This document shows positions 26,977 to 36,097 of a DNA stretch of 64,000 nt, piece after piece. The notes below the pieces were generated by a model. That model was not told the origin of the DNA and made no database searches. It saw nothing but the letters and a program-made list of their open reading frames with translations. The stretch is from JBDWFY01 sp039976075 (GTDB lineage Bacteria; Pseudomonadota; Alphaproteobacteria; Rhizobiales; Stappiaceae). The position numbers were made by a program, and so were the translations under genes. The stretch spans positions 62,001-126,000 of the forward strand of contig JBDWFY010000018.1 of NCBI GenBank assembly GCA_039976075.1, given 5' to 3'. Within the stretch, counting starts at the first letter, position 1. Every line of letters begins with the position of its first letter.

Positions 26977-27617
26977 TGGCTCACGATCCGGAAGCGGGTC
27001 TCCGACATCTCGACCACGGCGTTCTTGGGTCGGGCGACGCTGACTGGGATGCCATCATTTACCGGCTTGCCATCCGCCCGGTCCACCGACAGTGTCGCGA
27101 TCGGATCCCCATTCAATTCAAGGAACACTGGCACGACATGCAGCGTACCTTGCATTCCAGACAGTCCCAGGATCGGGCAGAAATCGACAATCGCCTGGTC
27201 TTGGTCTCGTTCGGCTTGGAAGGCCGCACGAAATTCGATCTTGGCGTTGTCCGCGAACGCGAGCGCAGAGACCGGAACATTGGCAACAATCTGCTCGACT
27301 CCGGCGGCCATATTGCCCGAGAACGGTTGCGGCCCCTTTGAGGCGGCGACGGTCAGTTCGATTTTACCTAAACTGAAGTTCCTTGGCAGATCCGAAAACG
27401 CGAATTGCAGACAAGTCGGTCCATCACCCCGCTCGACTGTCTCGATTGTCACTTTGGGTTCCGGCGTGCCCATGACCCACCCCTCGACCAAATTGATCGC
27501 CCCGACACCCTTGGTCAAAAAATCGAATATCAGGATTGCAGCGCCCAGTATCACAGCTACCGGCGCCCATACCCAGCGCACACTACCCCTCGGTGGCGGA
27601 TCTTCATTTGCTGCCAT
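26973..27617 (-). CDS. hypothetical membrane-anchored periplasmic protein
   Basis: A 214-residue protein. The start at 27617 (MAANEDPPPRG) has ggatgg upstream; an upstream in-frame ATG at 27656 is possible but less supported. One membrane helix near residues 15-36 (VWAPVAVILGAAILIFDFLT) is followed by a beta-rich domain outside the membrane with cysteines in PTCLQFAF and VDFCPILG. It is the first gene of a two-gene GC-rich operon with the exported 620-residue protein. Similar anchor-plus-exported pairs occur twice more in the cargo. Confidence 0.65.
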   Translation of the reverse strand: MAANEDPPPRGSVRWVWAPVAVILGAAILIFDFLTKGVGAINLVEGWVMGTPEPKVTIETVERGDGPTCLQFAFSDLPRNFSLGKIELTVAASKGPQPFSGNMAAGVEQIVANVPVSALAFADNAKIEFRAAFQAERDQDQAIVDFCPILGLSGMQGTLHVVPVFLELNGDPIATLSVDRADGKPVNDGIPVSVARPKNAVVEMSETRFRIVSQ

Positions 27618-27834
27618 TGTGATCCATCCTCTGCTTTTCCAGCACTGGGTTTTCACCCGTGTGCCAAATTAGTGCGTGCGCGTTGCGACTTTTGGTACGG
27701 GGCGAATTCTTCCACAACAAGAAATGCACTCTATTTGCGACATAGGCGCTCCCTGGTCGAAGCTCAAACGCAAGTGCTCAGAAAAGCGCGTCGGACACGA
27801 TACTTCCGAGGGTCGCTTACGGCTGATTCGACTT

Positions 27835-28578
27835 TTATTGTTGGAGAGCTGCAATCATCTTCTTCAGTTCGGCAATCTGTGCTTGTAGATGGGCAATTTG
27901 ATTTTCACGCATTTCCTCCTGGTCACTGTCGGAGGGTTTGCTATGATTAAGTGTCTGCGAAGTGTCAAAACCAGCTTTTTCAAGAGCTGCTTCGAATTTC
28001 TTTGCATATCCGGCAATAAGTGTTGCCTTGTCCAATCCGTTTACGACCTTCCGAGCATTTCTATAATCGCTTTTTGTCAAGTTCACAAAGTCCTCAAGTT
28101 TAAACTTTGTGAAATCACCGCGCCCAGAGACACCCTTCATCATACCTTCGACTAAAACTTCTGCAGCGACGTCTTCCTCCAAAGCAAGATCTCGGTCATT
28201 GACGAGATCGATTCCAATAATATCTGACATCTTTTTGTAATTCGCTTTGTGGGTCAGCTGGACATATCCGCGCCCAAACCAGCCTTTGCGCCAATATGGC
28301 TTCGAGACCCATGGTAACTTACCGTTCTTCCAGGCATTTTCTAAACGTGCCATGGCTTGTTTGTCTGATTTCGCAAACGTTTCGCGCACAGGCTGCATTG
28401 TTGCGCCCGTTTCATGCATGGCCGTTGCTAATATATAAGCGGCTTGATTACGCAGAACTTGGTCAGGGAAATCAGCCATTTTATCGATGATTATGTTGAT
28501 ACCATCGACCTGACCTTGATTGAACGAACCGCCGAAAAGACTCTTTCTGGTCTCTGAAAAAAAGGTTGTGAAGTCCAT
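27835..28578 (-). CDS. GH19/chitinase-like endolysin
   Basis: A 247-residue peptidoglycan hydrolase of the glycoside hydrolase 19-like type used as phage endolysin. The catalytic glutamate lies in YILATAMHETGATMQPVRE near residue 56, and the substrate groove motif WFGRGYVQLTHKANY follows near residue 103. The C-terminal 40 residues form a charged coiled coil (ENQIAHLQAQIAELKKMIAAL), which is not part of the usual enzyme and may mediate oligomerisation. No signal peptide is seen, so a holin-like partner or spontaneous release would be needed. It stands alone among the cargo genes. Confidence 0.8.
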   Translation of the reverse strand: MDFTTFFSETRKSLFGGSFNQGQVDGINIIIDKMADFPDQVLRNQAAYILATAMHETGATMQPVRETFAKSDKQAMARLENAWKNGKLPWVSKPYWRKGWFGRGYVQLTHKANYKKMSDIIGIDLVNDRDLALEEDVAAEVLVEGMMKGVSGRGDFTKFKLEDFVNLTKSDYRNARKVVNGLDKATLIAGYAKKFEAALEKAGFDTSQTLNHSKPSDSDQEEMRENQIAHLQAQIAELKKMIAALQQ

Positions 28579-28603
28579 GGATTTATCTCCCTGATTTTCT
28601 GGC

Positions 28604-29571
28604 TTAGTCTATGTCGTGTTGGCACGGTCTTTCGACCGTGGGAAAGCGGCGGCCTAACATGCACGAAAGTATATGATCAAACACTAGTCCAGGTTGCCCT
28701 TTGTTTTTCCCTGAGCGGAAATAGAAATGACCCTTTGGCTTGTCATAGACATTATTTACGTCGTCACAATCTACTCGATAAACGTTATGCGGGGTTTTGC
28801 ACATATGCTCAGGTCCGGTGTGACCAAGGCGGCGTGAAGCAATTTTACTCTTGACGTTTGCTGCCTTACTTGCTCGCAGTACTAGATCATCGGATGCGTG
28901 ATATACGACAACATTTCGGGATGCATGACAAATGAGTTCCCCTGGTTGCTCCAGATGTAATGTTTCATTGACCACATCCGCTGCGACGAGAAACGCGTTG
29001 CGAAATATCAGCGGGACACCGCTTGCTAGATCATATCTATTCCACGCTTCAATCGTGCCTCTCAGAACTCTGCCACCCATCGAATGAGCCAAAACATTTA
29101 TGCGCTTAAGGCAGGGATCTTCTGTCGGATTATACTGATCAGAGTTTCTCCATTTAAGGAATTTTTGCAGGACTCTGGCAAACGAGTGAGAACTAAGGTC
29201 AGCTGCTTTTTGATCGTCCCAATAGTCTTTGACAATACCAACATCATTGTCGCAAGGCCAAATTAGCGGCAAAACGAGTACTTCTTTTTTTTCGCGGCGT
29301 CGCACAATGATTGCAACTCAGAAGCCGCTGCGAACACGTCCTCAGGTAAATTCGAAAAACCATGGACATACACTAATACCTACCGGTATTTTGATTTTCG
29401 GATCTTTGAAAGTAGATCCACACTACCGATTTCTGTATATTTATTTTTCGATTTTCTTTGGCAGAAAAAAACCGAATTGCTCGGGGCATTGTTCCTCAAG
29501 TCAAAATCAAATTTGCGGCCGATTTCTGTTTCAATGCTTTGTTTGGGGAACCTGTTCGTTACAAATAACAT
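28604..29571 (-). pseudogene. DUF900-type alpha/beta hydrolase, broken by a stop and a frameshift
   Basis: The gene begins MLFVTNRFPKQS at 29571. It runs to ...SKYR, then hits TAG where the same frame continues VLVYVHGFSNLPEDVFAAASEL, the oxyanion-hole region of DUF900 hydrolases. After DAAKKK the frame shifts in a run of eight A (about 29286-29293 on the plus strand), from where EVLVLPLIWP leads into INVLAHSMGGRVL with the nucleophile serine, to a stop at 28604. Nine A in the run would restore frame. Two independent lesions argue for an inactivated gene, although a sequencing error in the A run is possible. Members are lipase/esterase-like and often cargo of mobile elements. Confidence 0.72.
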
Positions 29572-29678
29572 TTCTAATAATCCATTTAAAAAATCTATTA
29601 TTTAGCAGCCCTTGAATAACTTCAATAGTCAAAAATAACATGGATTTTATACGTATAAAGATTCTGTTTTTACTTAGC

Positions 29679-29890
29679 CTAATTCTGACTGCTTTCGCCT
29701 GAAGATCCGAGAACGAAGTTGCCGTCTGCCAAAAATACACCAAGGTCCGCCTTTGGAATATCTGGATGGAAATGGTCGTATCCAAAGCCCGAGACAAACA
29801 GTCGTTCCAGACTGAGGAAGGCTTGGGCGAGACTCAGTTCGAATTTAGCAGCCCCCTTAGCCTGACGTTCGCGCGAGGCGCAGCATCAAA
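29679..29890 (-). pseudogene. unidentified protein fragment
   Basis: The minus strand reads, with one frame change near the start, VFDAASRERQAKGAAKFELS and LAQAFLSLERLFVSGFGYDH, ending in VFLADGNFVLGSSGESSQN and a stop at 29679. The sequence has protein-like composition but no start codon, so it is the tail of a lost gene. The family is not recognised. The plus strand frame across 29766-30089 is a shadow. Confidence 0.4.
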
Positions 29891-29963
29891 CACTTTGGGC
29901 TCAATACAGAAGTCTGTTGCGTTTCAATTGAACGTCTGCTTCGCCATGTCGGCTAAAAACTTG

Positions 29964-30230
29964 CTAGCGGTGACGCTCATAAAATGCGCGCAAAACTGCG
30001 TTTGTCTTGGTTTGATAACCCGGACCTTGAGATTTGAACCACGCGACGACATCAGAATCAATTCTCGCCGTGATCGTTACCTTACTTGAGGTTTCATAAT
30101 CCACGTCATCGATTTCCGGTATATCTGAGTAATCAATATCTTTGTCTTTGATTGCATCAAATCGCGCCAAAACTTCTTTTGGCGTTGTTTTGGGGTTTGA
30201 TGGATCAATCGTAAATTTTGTCGTTCCCAT
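29964..30230 (-). CDS. brnA: BrnA family antitoxin
   Basis: An 88-residue antitoxin with a C-terminal ribbon-helix-helix type end: KVTITARIDSDVVAWFKSQGPGYQTKTNAVLRAFYE, which is the BrnA signature. It neutralises BrnT and represses the operon. The start at 30230 has aaggag five bases upstream. The toxin gene ends 11 bases upstream, giving the usual toxin-first order of brnTA. Confidence 0.85.
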   Translation of the reverse strand: MGTTKFTIDPSNPKTTPKEVLARFDAIKDKDIDYSDIPEIDDVDYETSSKVTITARIDSDVVAWFKSQGPGYQTKTNAVLRAFYERHR

Positions 30231-30240
30231 ATCTTCTCCT

Positions 30241-30492
30241 TTATCTTGCATTGGCCTTGCAGGCCGATATCAGTCTGATTGTGCCGGTTTCATCATCTTC
30301 GGCAAAAACCACTACGTAGAGCCGGTCATCAATCAGGCCGAAGGTAATGTAGCGGTCTTCTAAATAATCGAAACGCTCATCTGGAATCGTTATGCGCAAC
30401 GGGTCCAAAAAGACCTTGGCAGCGACTTCAAACCGGATTCCATGTTTTTCCAGATTTTGCGCTGCTTTCGCATCATCAGGTAATCCTCCCAT
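30241..30492 (-). CDS. brnT: BrnT family toxin (RNase)
   Basis: An 83-residue toxin of the BrnT family, RelE-fold ribonucleases that stop translation. The sequence follows the family: NLEKHGIRFEVAAKVFLDP near the start, DRYITFGLIDDRLYVVVFAE in the middle, and IRLISACKANAR at the end (family ISAR.A). The usual tryptophan in the first residues is absent (MGGLPDDAKAAQN), so activity is not certain. It is followed by brnA on the same strand. Confidence 0.85.
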   Translation of the reverse strand: MGGLPDDAKAAQNLEKHGIRFEVAAKVFLDPLRITIPDERFDYLEDRYITFGLIDDRLYVVVFAEDDETGTIRLISACKANAR

Positions 30493-30559
30493 TTTTCACG
30501 GGATTGGGAACTTCGAGAATGGATTTCTCAACACAGATTATTTGCCGGTCCGGGAAAGT

Positions 30560-31495
30560 CTATTGGGATACGCCAGGGCTGGACAATTGAAAAAATTCGG
30601 CGACTTCCTTCATAATCTGCTGCGCGTGCGTGTAGGTAATCGCGTGACCGGCACCCGTGATTGTTTGACTGACACCGTTCGGATTCCATTTATCAAACAG
30701 CCTCTTTGCGGTTGGATATGGAACCGTTTTGTCTTGGTCAGCGAAAATTGCACGAACGGCTACTTTCGCTCCCGCAATCTTTTCATGTTCCGTCTTCATC
30801 TTTGAGGCTAGTGCACCATTCAAGGAAGACAGAAGTGACGGGAGGTATCCTCTAAATTCAAGTTCACGCTTCTGTTTTCGAGCGACTTTCTGCACCATTT
30901 GATTGCCCTTGAAGCCGGCTGCTGCTGATCGAAATTGCGCACGGAGTACCAATGGTAAAAGAGTCTGTATATGCGGATTGGAAAATTTGGGATTGTTCCG
31001 AACAAATCTTCTCAGACCCGGCGATCGAACTTCCATTCCTGCTGGTGCGATCAGCAATAGGCGTTCCACATCCTCTAGTCGTTCGCTCACGAAACGAGCG
31101 GCAATCGCTCCACCCATAGAGTAGCCGATAACATTCAGCTTTGTGTCGTTCAGTCCAAGCTTATTGAGCAACTCGGTCAATTGGTAAGTGAACAGCTCGG
31201 CAGAATGAAGAACATCAGGTCGATCCGAATATCCGCGACCATATAGATCGTAGGTCAAAACACGATAGCCTTTTGCGCGTAGCAAAGGTTTCAACGGATC
31301 CCAGACATAGCTTGCCGTCGACCAACCATGAATACAGATGAGTAAAGGTTTGTCAGGCTCTTTATCCAACTCGTAGTGGGTTTGTCCATATTTGAGCTGC
31401 AACATGCGCCCCGGCCTGTCTCTGCGCGCCATGCCAGTCATGGTCTTACGATCGTTTTCCTGCAACCGCCAAAGATACCTGCTGAAAATCGCCAT
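30560..31495 (-). CDS. alpha/beta hydrolase
   Basis: A 311-residue alpha/beta hydrolase. LLICIHGWSTASYVWDPL holds the oxyanion-hole HGW, VIGYSMGGAIAARFV the nucleophile elbow with serine near residue 144, IFADQDKTVPYPTA the acid, and ITGAGHAITYTH the catalytic histidine. There is no signal peptide. The nearest functional classes are lipases and esterases. It is one of four serine-hydrolase-type genes within 7 kb, on the same strand as the DUF2235 gene upstream, with 141 bases between them. Confidence 0.85.
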   Translation of the reverse strand: MAIFSRYLWRLQENDRKTMTGMARRDRPGRMLQLKYGQTHYELDKEPDKPLLICIHGWSTASYVWDPLKPLLRAKGYRVLTYDLYGRGYSDRPDVLHSAELFTYQLTELLNKLGLNDTKLNVIGYSMGGAIAARFVSERLEDVERLLLIAPAGMEVRSPGLRRFVRNNPKFSNPHIQTLLPLVLRAQFRSAAAGFKGNQMVQKVARKQKRELEFRGYLPSLLSSLNGALASKMKTEHEKIAGAKVAVRAIFADQDKTVPYPTAKRLFDKWNPNGVSQTITGAGHAITYTHAQQIMKEVAEFFQLSSPGVSQ

Positions 31496-31636
31496 ACTCT
31501 ATCTCCGGGGATTGGCGTATTGTTCGGTGTTCTTGCAAACATTCTGTTGCAATTAAAAGTTGTGTTTGTCACGTTTTTCGTCGCTTCAACAGAATGCTAC
31601 AGCGCTAAGTCGACAACTGTGAGCTAAAACGGACCC

Positions 31637-33151
31637 CTAATACGTTGGTCGCATATTTTTCCCTCGGTGGGTTACCGTCAGATCAATTGATCCGTTATTA
31701 TTCCTCTCGTATGTCTGCCAAGTATCATTCGCGAAGCAGTACAAGTAACCACTGTCTTTGGCAGTGTAGACTGTTCCATTCCCAATAAGAAATGTTTCGT
31801 GCTGGCGCGCGCTTTGCTCTCCAGGAACCACATTTTCATTAGCGATCACTCCAACTAAGCTAAACCAATTATAGTCAGGGACCCTCCGGGTAAACGGCAG
31901 CCTGACCTCGTGAAAGCCTCTCTTCTTTCTAAGCAGTCCCATAGCACCTTCTATTGCTTGCGCCGTCCAGTGAGCTATCCCGCCATGTTTGAATCCATCT
32001 GCGTCAGTCATTCGACTTGCATCTCGCCAAGTACCTTCGGCCTTAAATTCATAAACCTGTCCTTTTTCGAGATAGAACCCGGTGTTGTTCCATCTCTCAA
32101 CGGATTCAACTGTTACGGCGGTTGTTCCTGCGACAAGCTGCCGTTCAATTCGATATCGCGGGGAGAGGTTTACATCTGATTGTCTCTTGCGAACGCTTGC
32201 ATGAACCTTCTTTTCGTCCGAGATCCTAGGGATGCCGCGAGGTCGCAAACCCAATTTCCGCCAAAACTTGCTGTCAGCGGAATCATGCAACATACCTGAT
32301 GGATCTTCCTCGGGTGGCGTGAAATCAGACTTGAAGACCAGTCCGTTGTCAGCGGCTTGGTTCATCATCCAATTAAGCGTAATATTTCCAAGGCTTTCAT
32401 CCGCATAACCTCCACCTATGTTGCTATGCACTCCGGCAAACCAAACCTCTTTTGCATCAGGGTGATTGTGCGCATCAACCCAAAGTGTCGGCGTATAGCT
32501 TTCGCGCATTTCGTCAATGGCAACCGCATGTCGAGCGGTTTTGACATTTTGACTAAGCCGAGTGTCATGAAATTGAAAATGTTCTCGACGATCCAGTTTG
32601 TTCAAAAACAAATGGTCTGGAATGCCCAAGGCACCAACTGTATCCCAAACACCAAGGAATTCGATTGAAACGTTGTCATGAGTTTCTTCGCTCTCGCGGA
32701 ACTCTTGGACGGCATCTTGCCCCTTCTTGTATGAATCATATGCGTCCTCCGCCCGCCGCTTGAAGTTGGAATTGGATTCTTCCGGTACAATTTTCAGCAG
32801 ACCGCACTGTACGATGAGACCACCCAGACTCCTGGCGGCATAAGCGCCGCGCGAAAATCCAAAAAGGAATATCTGATCATCCTCGTTGAGATATTCGCGG
32901 CACAGGAACTCATAGCATTGTCGAATGTCTTCGCTAATACCAACACCCAACGCGCCCCCTGCAAGACGCCAAACAACGGTAGTGCCAACGCCTTTCTGAT
33001 AGTGAACCAGTTGAGCGTTGTCGTGGCAGTCTCGTATAGCAATGGCGTTTGAAAGGGTTACGACGTTTGTATCGCTTCTGTCCTTAGAACGCTTGCCGTC
33101 TTCTTCAGGTTCGTTCCAAGTTCCATCACAACAAACAATCAATTTTCGCAT
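31637..33151 (-). CDS. DUF2235 (Tle1-like) phospholipase-type hydrolase
   Basis: A 504-residue protein. It starts RKLIVCCDGTWNEP, the DUF2235 signature, and carries the nucleophile motif FLFGFSRGAYAARSLGGLI near residue 98. The catalytic aspartate and histidine probably lie in VWDTVGALGIPD and VWFAGVHSNIGGGY. This is the fold of the type VI secretion lipase effector Tle1 and of fungal/bacterial DUF2235 hydrolases. Residues about 340-504 form an extra beta-rich domain (YEFKAEGTWRDASRM, LFCFANDTW-like) of unknown role. No secretion gene is nearby, so effector status is open. Confidence 0.82.
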   Translation of the reverse strand: MRKLIVCCDGTWNEPEEDGKRSKDRSDTNVVTLSNAIAIRDCHDNAQLVHYQKGVGTTVVWRLAGGALGVGISEDIRQCYEFLCREYLNEDDQIFLFGFSRGAYAARSLGGLIVQCGLLKIVPEESNSNFKRRAEDAYDSYKKGQDAVQEFRESEETHDNVSIEFLGVWDTVGALGIPDHLFLNKLDRREHFQFHDTRLSQNVKTARHAVAIDEMRESYTPTLWVDAHNHPDAKEVWFAGVHSNIGGGYADESLGNITLNWMMNQAADNGLVFKSDFTPPEEDPSGMLHDSADSKFWRKLGLRPRGIPRISDEKKVHASVRKRQSDVNLSPRYRIERQLVAGTTAVTVESVERWNNTGFYLEKGQVYEFKAEGTWRDASRMTDADGFKHGGIAHWTAQAIEGAMGLLRKKRGFHEVRLPFTRRVPDYNWFSLVGVIANENVVPGEQSARQHETFLIGNGTVYTAKDSGYLYCFANDTWQTYERNNNGSIDLTVTHRGKNMRPTY

Positions 33152-33902
33152 AATTATCTTCTGAAAAAATTATTCACTGAAAAGCTTCACATTACCATAT
33201 CATATATGTCCCAGCCAACAATCGATTTTCACCAAGAGGAGGATCATCTGGGAACTGCGAAAGAAATGTCCAGAATTACTTCGTATTGGTCCTTAAGTAG
33301 TTATTCCAGCTATTAAAATGAATATTGAATGGTGGATTCCAAAATTTTGATAACTCAGAATTATCGCACCCCGTCCTGCCAACCGAAAGAGCAGTACCTC
33401 GTCGTTCATGTTGCAAAATTATAAGATTGCCGCGATCGATCTTAAAGTCTGCAATGAGGCCCAATTACTGTTTGCTGCGTAGCACATGAATGTCAGCTGT
33501 GGCCTGAGGATACAACGGTTGGTCACAACACTTTATTTTTTTTGAAAGATGGAGTGTTGAGATGTGAAGTACCGCGCTACAGACGTTGGGATTATTCAAT
33601 GATCACGTCAGCTCAGGGCTCTTTGCAGACCTTAACTGCAGCAGAAGTCAAAGGCAGCAAGGCGGGACTTTGTGTCTTTCGCTCGTGCGGCTTTTGCTGC
33701 TGCAGTATCCGTTCGCCATTGCGACATGCTTGACGCTGCCGGGCAGGTTTATGCGTCAATCCAGCCGTTTAAGGCCGCTGAGCGCGCCGTTGTTCAATCC
33801 GCAATTTCGAGGTCTGGTTTAGATCGCATCAATTGCATGTTTCCATCGGGGGGCGGTCTCACCGACCCAGGAGAGAACAGGCCTTTAGCTCGAGAGTTCG
33901 CA
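33152..33902. other. intergenic, no gene recognised
   Basis: About 750 bases. Three overlapping short plus-strand frames (33542-33917) have no ribosome-binding site or recognisable domain and look like noise in a degenerate spacer. Words such as ttcgccattgcgac and aaggccgctgagcgcgcc resemble the degenerate repeats in other cargo spacers. Confidence 0.5.
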
Positions 33903-34940
33903 CTAACTTCCGGCTAGTGCGGCGTCCAATTTTTCGCGAAATCGGTCGGTGATCTTTGAAAACCCTTCGTCTGTGCCGTGGATTTCGTCAATCCAATCGG
34001 TGATCTCTGACATTGCCCCACGACAATCAACCACCAGCACGTCGTTATGTGTCTGCGCCAAATCGTTCAACAGATCATACAGCTTGTCGATTAGATGCTT
34101 CACGATGTTCCGGCGCAGGTCGCGCTGGGCCTGCGTAGAAGATGGGAAGTTTCGCTGATCAAAAGGCTCCCCCAACCACTCGTTATTGGCGGCATGCTTT
34201 GGATTGCGCGGATCGTTCTCTAGGTGAGGATACGGAAAGGTATAGTCATATCCATGCACGACGATGGGCAGTGTTTGCAGCCCCGGTTCGTTCCGTACAT
34301 CGGTGATCACTTTGGTGTAGGCGGCGCGCAGACTGTCCAGCCGACCGTTCAGAACGATAGTGTTGACATGTGCCTCAATCGTGGTGTGGGTCGGGTCGAA
34401 TTCGTGAATGATATCGAACAAAGCCGACTTGCCGGTGTTCGGGTCCTCGCCAATAATGTCGTTGCCCGCCGCTGAGAACAAAAATGCACGTACGTGATCC
34501 TTCTGCTTGCGCAGGTTGGTCATGTATTCGCGGCCACCGGATTCTTCGGGCCCTTCGACCATGTTCTCTGCCGTATCGCCTGCGGCTGCAAGGGACAGGA
34601 TCGCGTATTTGTCCGATAGATGATCCAAGATCTCATCAATCAGAATAGGAAACTGAAACCAGCTGTCGCCCTCGGCCACTAGAACAGGCTTATTCCGGTT
34701 GAAGATGCGGTCGAGGTTGAAGGCCAAGCGCCGCGCCGTCCTCTCGATGCCGTTTCCGGCCTGCATCGCGTTTTCAAGCTGGATGTCGTCCGGAATATCC
34801 ACAACGAGATCGGGGTTGGGAACCACACGGAAATCAAAACCGTTCTCGCCCCGTTCCACCTGGGAATAGGCGCGAAACTCTTTCCGGCGATTGCGGTCTG
34901 CTGACAACGAAACATAGGTGTCGTAAGAAATCTTATCCAT
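33903..34940 (-). CDS. SGNH/GDSL-type hydrolase
   Basis: A 345-residue cytoplasmic protein. Residues about 87-100 (PVLVAEGDSWFQFP) hold the block I serine of SGNH hydrolases, LFSAAGNDIIG near residue 160 holds the block III asparagine, and WIDEIHGTDEGF near residue 320 provides the block V aspartate/histidine region. The substrate is unknown; family members cleave esters of lipids or sugars. The first 80 residues form a separate extension. It is divergent from the trypsin-like gene, with only 74 bases between the two start codons, so both probably share a control region. Confidence 0.75.
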   Translation of the reverse strand: MDKISYDTYVSLSADRNRRKEFRAYSQVERGENGFDFRVVPNPDLVVDIPDDIQLENAMQAGNGIERTARRLAFNLDRIFNRNKPVLVAEGDSWFQFPILIDEILDHLSDKYAILSLAAAGDTAENMVEGPEESGGREYMTNLRKQKDHVRAFLFSAAGNDIIGEDPNTGKSALFDIIHEFDPTHTTIEAHVNTIVLNGRLDSLRAAYTKVITDVRNEPGLQTLPIVVHGYDYTFPYPHLENDPRNPKHAANNEWLGEPFDQRNFPSSTQAQRDLRRNIVKHLIDKLYDLLNDLAQTHNDVLVVDCRGAMSEITDWIDEIHGTDEGFSKITDRFREKLDAALAGS

Positions 34941-35014
34941 GGAAATGACCTTGCATAATGAAACCTGTAGTATAGGCTCAGTGTATTCTATTTTATTTTT
35001 TTTTGCGAGATCAC

Positions 35015-36097
35015 ATGCCAGTCACACCCGAGGATTTAGGGCTCGACAACCTTGCTGACAGTATTGGGCGCCTACAGGCCCGCAAGTCTAAGTGGCAGCA
35101 AGCGTTACAGAAAATTGCCAAAGGGAACGGTCGCGCCGTTGAAAGCGAACAGCGCAAGCTCAAGGCAGAGTTGCGGAAGATGGCGCTGGAAGAAGCTGAA
35201 TCAAGCGCCCAAGATGATCTCCTTATGGCCACGCCAGGAGTGGGCCAAGAGGCGAACATCAACACCCGTGATAATATTCTGTCGGGCGAGTTTCTGGAGA
35301 TCGGAATTCTGACGGCTCGTTCCGTTTGCCGTATTTCGCAAGGTCTGAAAACGGGTACCGGATTTCTGGTCGGCAACGGCATCGTGGTCACCAACTATCA
35401 CGTCATCAAGACAAAGGACGAAGCGAAGTCATCGCTGTTCGAGTTCCTGTTTGACGACAACAGCATCGGCACACCACGCAGTACGGAGATGTATGCCGCT
35501 GACACCGAACAATTCTTTTGGGCGGATAAAGCGCTGGATATCTGTTTTCTGAGTCTACAGGGGGTGACGGATATCAAGACATTTGGGTGGTTGCCGTTGT
35601 TGCGGGAAGAGGGCAAGGCGCTGATTGGCGATCCTACTAACATCATTCAGCACCCTGCGGCCGAGAAGAAGCGTATCGTCGTGCATGACAGCGTGTTCAC
35701 CCTTGTTGAGAACGACACCGACGCAGATGCCTTTTGCTGGTACTCCGGTGACACCAATCAGGGCAGTTCTGGCTCTCCCGTGCTCAACAATCGGTGGGAA
35801 GTTCTGGCAGTGCATCACAAGGCCATCCCCGATACGGATGTGAATGGTTACGTGCTCGACATCAACGGCAAGAAGATTGCCAAAGAGCGTCTGGATGAAA
35901 ACAACGCACAGATCCGCTGGCTGGCCAACGAAGGCATCCGCGTGTCGCGCATCGTTGACAAGCTGGAGGCACAGACGTTCCCCGATGACCCGAGCTATGT
36001 TGAGGTACGCGACGATCTATTGGCCTTGTGGGCGGACCCATTGGTGACAGACAAGGCGCGCCGCGCGTCCTTTGTCGGAATGGACAAGCAACTTTAG
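35015..36097 (+). CDS. trypsin-like serine protease with coiled-coil N-terminus
   Basis: A 360-residue protein. The catalytic triad of a V8/trypsin-like protease is visible: histidine in GTGFLVGNGIVVTNYHVI, aspartate in ADKALDICFLSLQG, and serine in SGDTNQGSSGSPVLNN. The first 65 residues are helical and charged (EQRKLKAELRKMALEEAE) rather than a signal peptide, so the enzyme should act inside the cell. Cytoplasmic trypsin-like proteases of this kind are known from bacterial conflict systems, where they are activated by infection. ATG at 35015 is preferred to the TTG at 35003. It is divergent from the SGNH gene. Confidence 0.82.
   Translation: MPVTPEDLGLDNLADSIGRLQARKSKWQQALQKIAKGNGRAVESEQRKLKAELRKMALEEAESSAQDDLLMATPGVGQEANINTRDNILSGEFLEIGILTARSVCRISQGLKTGTGFLVGNGIVVTNYHVIKTKDEAKSSLFEFLFDDNSIGTPRSTEMYAADTEQFFWADKALDICFLSLQGVTDIKTFGWLPLLREEGKALIGDPTNIIQHPAAEKKRIVVHDSVFTLVENDTDADAFCWYSGDTNQGSSGSPVLNNRWEVLAVHHKAIPDTDVNGYVLDINGKKIAKERLDENNAQIRWLANEGIRVSRIVDKLEAQTFPDDPSYVEVRDDLLALWADPLVTDKARRASFVGMDKQL

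Noticed and set aside
31637..33151. Type VI secretion effector cassette
   Set aside because: The Tle1-like fold is present, but there is no VgrG, PAAR, adaptor or clear immunity gene beside it.
33542..33917. Three overlapping plus-strand open frames
   Set aside because: No ribosome-binding site, no domain, and sequence resembling degenerate spacers elsewhere.
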